In this document: positions 23,360-29,543 of the stretch, in pieces | How positions within the stretch are numbered: position 1 is the stretch's first letter | Layout of the letters: each line of letters opens with the position of its first letter | Assembly: GCA_039933015.1 (NCBI GenBank) | Contig: JBDTOX010000144.1 | Span: 1-29,543 of the forward strand | Reading direction: 5' to 3' | From: JBDTOX01 sp039933015 | GTDB taxonomy: Bacteria; Pseudomonadota; Gammaproteobacteria; Burkholderiales; Methylophilaceae | Length of the DNA: 29,543 bases | The notes under the pieces: model-generated | What the model was told of the DNA's origin: nothing | Seen by the model: only the letters and a program-made list of their open reading frames with translations | Database searches by the model: none | Translations under genes and position numbers: made by a program

Positions 23360-24172
23360 CTATTTTTTCTGTCTTTGCGCCCAAGCCAGACTGGCACTTA
23401 GCAATGCGCGCAGCAGTGGCTGCACTTTCTTTGCCCGATCGGGCCTGTAGTCATATGGCGGCGCTTCGTTCATGTACACACACTGGCTCATTTCCAGTTG
23501 TACCGCGTGGACGTTGCTTTCGGGCTGCCCGTAATGACGGGTAATGTAACCGCCTTTGAAACGGCCGTTAAATACATGGCTGTAGCCCGTTGCATGCGTG
23601 GCGTCCTGCATGGTATCAGCCAACACCTGGTGCAATGAAGCATCACAAGATTGCATATCGTTGGTACCGAAATTCAAATCTGGCAGCTTGCCGCTGAAAA
23701 AACGCGGTACCTGCGAGGCGATAGAATGGGCGTCCCAGAGCACCGCAACGCCATGCGTTGCCTTCAGCCGCTCCAGCTCCGTACGTAACTGCATATGGTA
23801 AGGCTGCCAATATAGAGCGATACGTTTTTGTATTTCTTCAGAGTCTGGCAATCCCCCTGCACGATACAGCGGCTGCTTGGCAAAGGTATCCACAGGACAT
23901 AATCCAGTGGTGTCTTGCCCGGCATAGAGGTTGCTGTCATCCGATGGACGATTCAAATCAATCACATAGCGCATGTATTCCGCGGATATAACCGAGATGC
24001 CAAGCTCTTCAGCCATGTTGTAGAGCAGGGGCAAGTGCCAATCCACATCTGGCATCTGCAAGGCGGCGTCGGTCATGTCGGCGGCCAGTTCTTGAGGAAT
24101 GCAGGTACCAACATGGGGCATGGAGATTAATAGCGGTGTGGTGCCCGCCCGAAAGATGTATGGATTTTGCAT
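23360..24172 (-). CDS. hutG: N-formylglutamate deformylase (HutG-type)
   Basis: The family hydrolyses N-formylglutamate to formate and glutamate. This 270-residue protein shows the expected motifs: FRAGTTPLLISMPHVGT, VDWHLPLLYNMAEELG, RYVIDLNRPSDD, VLWDAHSIASQVPRFF, FNGRFKGGYITRHYG and VQLEMSQCVYM. Metal-ligand histidines and acids in these motifs are kept. I use ATG 24172, which matches the family N-terminus; ATG 24208 would add 12 residues. No other histidine-degradation genes (hutH, hutU, hutI) are in view. The gene lies back to back with the methyl-amine dehydrogenase set, so a role linked to one-carbon use is possible. Confidence 0.88.
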   Translation of the reverse strand: MQNPYIFRAGTTPLLISMPHVGTCIPQELAADMTDAALQMPDVDWHLPLLYNMAEELGISVISAEYMRYVIDLNRPSDDSNLYAGQDTTGLCPVDTFAKQPLYRAGGLPDSEEIQKRIALYWQPYHMQLRTELERLKATHGVAVLWDAHSIASQVPRFFSGKLPDLNFGTNDMQSCDASLHQVLADTMQDATHATGYSHVFNGRFKGGYITRHYGQPESNVHAVQLEMSQCVYMNEAPPYDYRPDRAKKVQPLLRALLSASLAWAQRQKK

Positions 24173-24180
24173 AAATGAAG

Positions 24181-24200
24181 AATTCGATTTTTGTCGAATT
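24181..24200. repeat. Short inverted repeat upstream of hutG-type gene
   Basis: AATTCGA at 24181-24187 and TCGAATT at 24194-24200 form a perfect 7-bp inverted repeat with a 6-base spacer, just before the chosen ATG. It could be an operator or an RNA hairpin that hides the start. If the upstream ATG 24208 is used it would lie inside the gene. Confidence 0.35.
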
Positions 24201-24320
24201 TGATTCATCCTTTACGAGTGACGCTTGGTTGGAGGAATATTTAAGTCATTAATAAGTATAGTAAATATTTAATAGTCGCATCGCAAGTTTCTTAGCAATA
24301 AAAAAAGTTGCAATGAGGGG

Positions 24321-24350
24321 TTGACGGCGAAAAAAGACTATGACTAAATA
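24321..24350 (+). promoter_or_regulatory. Candidate promoter of the mgd/sox operon
   Basis: TTGACG (24321-24326) and TAAATA (24345-24350), separated by 18 bases, point towards the dehydrogenase genes. They leave a leader of about 100 AT-rich bases before ATG 24459. The gap 24209-24458 holds no gene. Confidence 0.45.
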
Positions 24351-24458
24351 CGAAGAATATGTTTCACACAGATTAAAAAAGTTAACGAAATTTTAATCGG
24401 GCATATAAGAAAAGCTTTAGAGGGTTCAATAAATAATGATGCTTCTTGGAACAATAAA

Positions 24459-25700
24459 ATGCCATTAAGACTGCTTAAATTTGCTTTGACTAAAGGTCAC
24501 CCGGCGCCTAGATTTTTCAGGGCCTGTGAAACTCCAAAAAAATCCTACGACGTAGTGATTATTGGCGGTGGGGGGCACGGGTTGGCTGCGGCTTACTACC
24601 TTGCCAAAGACCATGGTATTACCAATGTTGCGGTATTGGAGCGCGGATATATAGGTGGCGGCAATACTGGCCGCAATACTACAATTGTGCGTTCCAATTA
24701 CCTGACGCCGGAAGGTGTTAATTTCTATGACGCCAGCGTCAAGATCTATGAAGGTCTTTCAGAAGAGTTAGACCTCAATCTGTTCTATTCCACACGCGGG
24801 CACTTCACGCTTGCCCATACTGAATCAGCTATGCGTACCATGAGATGGCGCGCTGAGGTGAACAAGCATGTCGGCGTTGATAGCCGTGTGGTCGGCCCGG
24901 ACGAAATTGCCAAAGCGTGCCCGCAACTGGATATGAGCTGCAGTGGAAAAGCGCCTATTCTTGGCGCTTTGTATCACTCGCCAGGCTCTGTAGCCCGTCA
25001 CGATGGCGTTGCCTGGGGCTATGCGCGCGGTGCCGACCGGCATGGTGTTGAGATTTTCCAGAACACAGAAGTGCTTGGCATAGATGTTCAAGGCGGCAAA
25101 GTGGCCGGTGTAAAAACAAACAAAGGCTACATCGCAACAACCAAGGTGCTGTCAGCGGTCGCGGGCTTTACGCCACGTGTCACCGAAATGGTGGGGCTGG
25201 AAACGCCTATCGTGATTCACCCGCTGCAAGCCTGCGTTTCGGAGCCTGTTAAGCCTTGGCTCGATACCATTCTGGTGTCGGGTAGCTTGCACGTCTATCT
25301 GAGCCAGTCTTCACGCGGTGAGCTGGTGATGGGTTCTTCGCTCGACCCCTATGAAGTGCATTCCACGCGCTCATCGCTAGATTTCGTCGAAGGGCTGACT
25401 TCTCACATGCTCGACATGTTCCCCTTCCTGTCCAACATAAAAATTGTACGCCAGTGGGGTGGCATGGCTGATATGACGCCAGATTTTGCGCCGATTATGG
25501 GTAAGACACCGATTGAAGGGTTTTATCTCGATGCCGGCTGGGGCACATGGGGCTTCAAGGCCACGCCTATTAGCGGCAAAACGATGGCTGAAACAATCGC
25601 TAATGATCGTGCGCCTGACCTTATCCATTCGTTCCGCCTGTCACGCTTTGAGGATTATGAGCTCACTGGTGAAAAAGGCGCTGCCTCAGTAGGTCACTAA
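24459..25700 (+). CDS. Sarcosine oxidase / N-methylglutamate dehydrogenase, beta-type subunit
   Basis: This 413-residue flavoprotein oxidises an N-methyl group of sarcosine or N-methylglutamate. It has an FAD-binding fold at the N-terminus (VVIIGGGGHGLAAAYYLA, then GGGNTGRNTTIVRSNYL) and His181 in SVARHDGVAWGYARGAD. That His lies where sarcosine oxidase beta links covalently to FMN. The C-terminus carries DAGWGTWGFKATPISG. The order of the four genes, beta-delta-alpha-gamma, is that of soxBDAG and of mgdABCD. Sequence alone does not separate the two. The presence of Fae-like and other one-carbon genes makes mgdA attractive. ATG 24459 has a weak ribosome site (GGA). Confidence 0.88.
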   Translation: MPLRLLKFALTKGHPAPRFFRACETPKKSYDVVIIGGGGHGLAAAYYLAKDHGITNVAVLERGYIGGGNTGRNTTIVRSNYLTPEGVNFYDASVKIYEGLSEELDLNLFYSTRGHFTLAHTESAMRTMRWRAEVNKHVGVDSRVVGPDEIAKACPQLDMSCSGKAPILGALYHSPGSVARHDGVAWGYARGADRHGVEIFQNTEVLGIDVQGGKVAGVKTNKGYIATTKVLSAVAGFTPRVTEMVGLETPIVIHPLQACVSEPVKPWLDTILVSGSLHVYLSQSSRGELVMGSSLDPYEVHSTRSSLDFVEGLTSHMLDMFPFLSNIKIVRQWGGMADMTPDFAPIMGKTPIEGFYLDAGWGTWGFKATPISGKTMAETIANDRAPDLIHSFRLSRFEDYELTGEKGAASVGH

Positions 25701-25716
25701 CAATTAGGGATATGCA

Positions 25717-25995
25717 ATGAAACTTCTTACCTGTCCTGTAAATGGAACAAGACCACTGAGCGAATTTATCTTCGGTGGCGAATGGCGCGATGCGCCCGAT
25801 CAGAACACATGTACAGATGCGCAATGGGCTGCATATGTGCATAACCGTCATGGTGCGCCTGGCGATAAGAAAGAGTGGTGGTACCACTCACCAAGCGGAA
25901 CATGGTTTATAGCCGAACGCAATACGCTAACAGACAAAGTTGCGCGTACCTATCTCTGTGGTAAGCAAAGTGTAGTTCAGGAGGAAAGTAAATGA
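25717..25995 (+). CDS. Sarcosine oxidase / N-methylglutamate dehydrogenase, delta-type subunit
   Basis: This 92-residue protein follows the beta-type gene by 16 bases and overlaps the alpha-type gene by 4 (ATGA). It keeps the delta-subunit layout: LLTCPVNGTRPLSEFIFGGE at the start and GTWFIAERNTLT near the end. In sarcosine oxidase the delta subunit binds zinc through Cys6, Cys9, His59 and Cys63. Here only Cys6 is kept. Position 9 is Asn, and the later His-Cys pair (HVHGCGRWF) is replaced by YHSPSGTWF. Either the zinc is lost or the site is remodelled. The assignment rests on position and on the remaining motif. Confidence 0.82.
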   Translation: MKLLTCPVNGTRPLSEFIFGGEWRDAPDQNTCTDAQWAAYVHNRHGAPGDKKEWWYHSPSGTWFIAERNTLTDKVARTYLCGKQSVVQEESK

Positions 25996-28889
25996 GCATG
26001 CGTATGCCAAAGCAGACCGGAGAGTGGGTCAATCGTACCAAGGCCATCAAATTCACGTTTGAAGGCGAGGAGTATTCGGCATTTGAAGGGGACACCATCA
26101 GCAGCGCTCTTTGGGCAGCTGGACAACAAGTTTTGGGTCGTAGTTTCAAGTATCACCGCCCACGTGGCGTACTCAGTTTTGCTAACCATGATGTAAATGT
26201 CATGCTGACCGATGGCCAGGACACCAACATGCGTGGTGATGTGGTGGAAGTTCAGGATGGCATGCAACTGCAAGTAGTCAATACTGATGGCGGCGTAAAG
26301 AAAGACAGAAACAGCTACATTGATTCCATTTCACCGATATTGCCAGTAGGTTTCTATTACAAGGCTTTTCATACACCACGCCGCCTGTTTCCGTTCTGGG
26401 AAAACATCATCCGTAAGGCTGCCGGGCTTGGCATCACTAACTTCAATTATCCGCGCATCCTCAAACGCAAGCGTAACGACTACTGTGATGTGTTGGTGAT
26501 AGGGGCTGGCCCCTCAGGCCTGACCGCGGCTCTGGTTGCTGCGCAAGCGGGACTGGAAGTCATTGTTGTTGATGAAAACCGGCGTGCTGGCGGCAGCCTG
26601 ACTTATGACCGTGCCGGCACGGAAGAAGCCAGAACCCAGCTGGAAGAACTGCTCGTCAAGGTGGCCAATGACGGTAATATTTCACTGCGCACTGGCGCAT
26701 ATGCTGCGGGCTATTACGCAGATCATTTGATCCCTATCGTCGAAGCTGGCGGAATTACCAAAATCCGAGCTAGGTCCGTGATCGTGGCTAGTGGCGCTTT
26801 CGAGCAGCCTCCGGTATTCCGCTATAACGACCTGCCGGGCGTCATGCTGGGCTCAGCAGCTCAGCGCATGATTTATCGCTATGGCGTAAAACCTTTTAAT
26901 AATGGCCTGGTTTTTACGGCTAATGACTATGGCTATCGCGTCGCGCTGGACTTACTCGATGCAGGCGTCAAGCTGGTTGCCGTGGTTGACCTGCGCGCTG
27001 AAGGCAAGGGCGCACCGCTCGCTGCTGAATTGGCTCATCGTGGTGTCAAGATTTACGCTGGTTACTGTGTTTATGAAGCCCTTGCGACTCCCAAGAAATT
27101 TGGTGTGCGCGGCGCTGTCATCTGCTCTTATGACGAAAAGGAAAACGTAGCCCTCACTGACAACGCAATAACTATCGAGTGTGATGGAATTGCAATGTGT
27201 GCCGGTTGGGCACCAGCGGCCGCTTTGTTGTATCAGGCTGGTACTGGCATGCGTTACGAGTCGGCGGTGCAACAGTTTGTTCCGGAAAAATTACCTGTCG
27301 GCATGTTTGCTGCCGGCAAGGTTAACGGCATTTTTGATTTTGAACAGCGTATGTTTGATGGTGCCCGTGCCGGTGCTGATGCAATCAAATACTTGGGCCT
27401 GGAAGCCCCGCAGGTCTCTGTGACCCAGCATTCAGGCGTTTCACCTAGCCATGCTTATCCTGTCGTCCCTCATCCCAAGGGTAAGAATTTCGTTGATTTT
27501 GACGAAGACATTCAGGTGAAAGACTTTGTAAATGCGGCCCAGGAAGGCTTCGATAATATCGAGCTCATGAAACGCTTTACCACCGTCGGCATGGGTCCGA
27601 GCCAAGGCAAACATTCCAATATGAATGCCATCCGTATCCTGGCAAGGATACGCGGGTTGCCGGTTGAAAAGATCGGCACTACAACATCAAGGCCATTCTT
27701 CCATCCCACTCCAATCGGCCACCTTGGTGGACGAGGCTTCCATCCTCACCGCTTTACTGCCTTGCATGGCTGGCACGAAGATGCGGGTGCTGTATTTGTG
27801 GACGTGGGCGCATGGACGCGTGCGGCTTATTACAGCAAGCCAGGCTTGTCCAAACAAGACGCCGTGCAGGAAGAAGCGATGGCGGTGCGCCGCAATGCAG
27901 GCATCATCGACAGCAGCTCATTTGGCAAAATTGAAGTTCACGGCGCAGATGCTGCCTTGTTCCTGGAACGGTTTTTTGCAGGTGGTTTTGTTAGCCAGCA
28001 GGTGGGTGAAAGCCGTTATGCGCTCATGATTGATGATACTGGCGTGCTGGTTGATGACGGTATTGCCAGCCGCCTTGCCCCGGATCTGTTCTACCTTTCT
28101 GTAGGCACCTCCAATGCCGCTGCTATCTATCGCGAAATGCAGCGTTCACAACAGCAGTGGCAACTGGATATTGCCTTGGTCAATGTGACCGGCGCTTACG
28201 GAACCATAAATGTGGCGGGACCGGCCGCACGTGAAATTGTATCCGGGCTTACCAGCCTGGATTTATCAGAATCGGCTTTTCCTCTCGGCTCTATTCGTGA
28301 GGCGGAAGTTGCCGGGGTGCCTGCAAGAGTGCTTCGCGTAGGTTTCGTGTCAGAGCAGACTTATGAGATCCACATTCCTGCAGCTAGCAGCCAGCATGTA
28401 TGGAATGCCTTGCTGACAGCAGGAAAACCTCATCAGCTCCGTCCTTACGGTACCGAAGCTCAGCGCCTGTTACGCTTGGAAATGGGTAACCATATGCCTG
28501 GTGTAGATACCGATGGCCTGACCAATCCCTATGAAGTAGGTGCTGAGTGGGCCATTAAAATGGACAAGCCATTCTTTACCGGACAAAGAAGTTTGGTGAT
28601 CGTTGCCAAGCGGCCCCTCAAGAAGAGACTGGTGGCCTTCATGCTAGGTGAAGGTTTCAAAGGAGAAATGCCGCAAGAGTGCAACCTGGTGATTGATTCC
28701 GGTGAAATAGGCGGGCGCGTAACCAGTATCTCTTACAGCAAATCCATAGGTCGCGTGATTGGCCTGGCTTATGTCAATCCGCTCAAGAAAAGCCCAGGGT
28801 CGGAATTCCAGATCAGAACTGATAATGGCTCCCTGGTTTCGGCTGTCGTCACGAAGACGCCATTCTTCAAGACCCAAAAAGGAGGATGA
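25992..28889 (+). CDS. Sarcosine oxidase / N-methylglutamate dehydrogenase, alpha-type subunit
   Basis: This 965-residue protein has three parts. The N-terminus is a ferredoxin-like domain without cluster cysteines (FEGDTISSALWAAGQQVLGR). A dinucleotide-binding domain follows, with VIGAGPSGLTAALVAAQAG near residue 169. The C-terminal half is an aminomethyltransferase (T-protein-like) domain from about residue 570, with LHGWHEDAGAVFVDVGAW. The last domain transfers the one-carbon unit to tetrahydrofolate in the sarcosine oxidase family. Length matches SoxA/MgdC. It overlaps the delta-type gene by 4 bases, and the gamma-type gene starts 1 base after its stop. The substrate (sarcosine or N-methylglutamate) is open. 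Confidence 0.9.
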   Translation: MSMRMPKQTGEWVNRTKAIKFTFEGEEYSAFEGDTISSALWAAGQQVLGRSFKYHRPRGVLSFANHDVNVMLTDGQDTNMRGDVVEVQDGMQLQVVNTDGGVKKDRNSYIDSISPILPVGFYYKAFHTPRRLFPFWENIIRKAAGLGITNFNYPRILKRKRNDYCDVLVIGAGPSGLTAALVAAQAGLEVIVVDENRRAGGSLTYDRAGTEEARTQLEELLVKVANDGNISLRTGAYAAGYYADHLIPIVEAGGITKIRARSVIVASGAFEQPPVFRYNDLPGVMLGSAAQRMIYRYGVKPFNNGLVFTANDYGYRVALDLLDAGVKLVAVVDLRAEGKGAPLAAELAHRGVKIYAGYCVYEALATPKKFGVRGAVICSYDEKENVALTDNAITIECDGIAMCAGWAPAAALLYQAGTGMRYESAVQQFVPEKLPVGMFAAGKVNGIFDFEQRMFDGARAGADAIKYLGLEAPQVSVTQHSGVSPSHAYPVVPHPKGKNFVDFDEDIQVKDFVNAAQEGFDNIELMKRFTTVGMGPSQGKHSNMNAIRILARIRGLPVEKIGTTTSRPFFHPTPIGHLGGRGFHPHRFTALHGWHEDAGAVFVDVGAWTRAAYYSKPGLSKQDAVQEEAMAVRRNAGIIDSSSFGKIEVHGADAALFLERFFAGGFVSQQVGESRYALMIDDTGVLVDDGIASRLAPDLFYLSVGTSNAAAIYREMQRSQQQWQLDIALVNVTGAYGTINVAGPAAREIVSGLTSLDLSESAFPLGSIREAEVAGVPARVLRVGFVSEQTYEIHIPAASSQHVWNALLTAGKPHQLRPYGTEAQRLLRLEMGNHMPGVDTDGLTNPYEVGAEWAIKMDKPFFTGQRSLVIVAKRPLKKRLVAFMLGEGFKGEMPQECNLVIDSGEIGGRVTSISYSKSIGRVIGLAYVNPLKKSPGSEFQIRTDNGSLVSAVVTKTPFFKTQKGG

Positions 28890-28890
28890 G

Positions 28891-29543
28891 ATGCAAATAT
28901 CCAATCAAATATCGCCAGTAGCCTACGCCCAGAAGGGGCTTGCAGTGAAGTGGGGTGAAGTAAATGGCATGCAGGTAGCGCTTGAGTTTGAGGGTGCTAA
29001 GGTTGAGCAGGCCAGAAAAGGTATTCTCGGCGTGACCGATGTGAGCTGTTTTCAACGCTATGCTGTCAAGGGGCCGCAAGCTGCGCAATGGCTTGCTGCA
29101 CAGGGGTTGACTATACCTTCTGCGCCCAACGCCTGGGTCCTGGATGAGAAAAAAAGCCTGGTGCTGCGCTTGGGTTCGAGCGAATTCCTCGTTGAGGATC
29201 AACCCGGTGGCAGTGCTTGCCTGGCACTCAACGCAAATAAGCAAGCGGTTGCCGGCATTTGCAGAGTGGTACGTGCTGATGCGGCTTTTGTGCTCAGCGG
29301 CAGTGAAGTACTTAATTTGCTATCTGAATTATGTCTGCTGGATTTACGGGATAAAGCACTTCCGGCAAACGGCCTGGTAATGACCCAGGTGGCGGGCATA
29401 TCCGCTACGTTGCTGCGTCAGCAGTTAGACGGACAGCAGGTTTACCGGCTCTGGTGTGATGGAACATATGGTGCTTACATGTGGGATGTGTTGTTGGAAA
29501 TTGCAGGAGAGTTGGGCGGTGGTGCAGTTGGCCTGTCGGGTCA
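28891..29543 (+). CDS. Sarcosine oxidase / N-methylglutamate dehydrogenase, gamma-type subunit, 3' truncated
   Basis: An open frame starts at ATG 28891, with GGAGG 5 bases upstream, 1 base after the alpha-type stop, and runs off the window end with at least 217 residues. It encodes ISPVAYAQKGLAVKW, then ARKGILGVTDVSCFQRYAVK and LVLRLGSSEFLVED, with WCDGTYGAYMWDVLLEIAGE near the end. This matches the gamma subunit, a small T-protein-like chain. The gene completes the beta-delta-alpha-gamma order. Genes that would decide between pathways (gmaS, mgsABC) could lie beyond the window. Confidence 0.85.
   Translation, partial: MQISNQISPVAYAQKGLAVKWGEVNGMQVALEFEGAKVEQARKGILGVTDVSCFQRYAVKGPQAAQWLAAQGLTIPSAPNAWVLDEKKSLVLRLGSSEFLVEDQPGGSACLALNANKQAVAGICRVVRADAAFVLSGSEVLNLLSELCLLDLRDKALPANGLVMTQVAGISATLLRQQLDGQQVYRLWCDGTYGAYMWDVLLEIAGELGGGAVGLSG

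Noticed and set aside
1..29543. CRISPR arrays, rRNA, tRNA and insertion sequences
   Set aside because: I looked for spaced direct repeats, the conserved tRNA T-loop pattern and transposase motifs and saw none.

Overview
This 29.5-kb window looks like the chromosome of a denitrifying, probably methylotrophic betaproteobacterium. The protein families are proteobacterial, the genes are tightly packed, and respiratory nitrate reductase, anaerobic ubiquinone synthesis and one-carbon/methylamine-type genes lie side by side. The genus cannot be fixed from the sequence alone.

Region 1 (1-10297, + strand) is a nitrate respiration block. It holds the 3' end of a narK-type nitrate/nitrite transporter, then narG, narH, narJ and narI, a beta-class carbonic anhydrase, an outer-membrane porin and mobB. 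MobB acts in making the molybdenum cofactor that NarG needs. A 319-base gap (10298-10616) rich in hairpins separates this block from the next, convergent one.

Region 2 (10617-16647, - strand) is an O2-independent ubiquinone block. In transcription order it is a yhcC-type radical SAM gene, ubiU, ubiV, a doubtful tiny ORF, ubiT, a DGC-domain gene, ubiX and ubiD. UbiX and UbiD form the prenylated-FMN decarboxylase pair. UbiU and UbiV carry the four-cysteine sets of the anaerobic hydroxylases, and UbiT is the SCP2-type lipid-binding partner. The promoter region at the head of the block contains a perfect FNR-type site, which fits switching on with nitrate respiration.

Region 3 (17006-21145, + strand) is the most unusual part. 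It encodes a 25-residue PqqA precursor, PqqD and PqqE, but no PqqB or PqqC. In their place come a 33-residue membrane peptide, a membrane protein like the N-terminal domain of PuuD-type urate oxidases, a SerC homologue with altered phosphate-binding residues, and a PyrD (dihydroorotate dehydrogenase) homologue that has lost its catalytic serine and orotate-binding loop. I read this as a candidate pathway for a PqqA-derived product that may differ from classical PQQ synthesis.

Region 4 (21377-29543) holds a GNAT acetyltransferase and an XRE-cupin regulator (- strand), a divergent formaldehyde-activating-enzyme homologue (+), an N-formylglutamate deformylase (-), and a four-gene set (+, last gene cut by the window end) for a heterotetrameric sarcosine oxidase / N-methylglutamate dehydrogenase. 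Together these suggest oxidation of N-methyl groups and handling of formaldehyde or formate.
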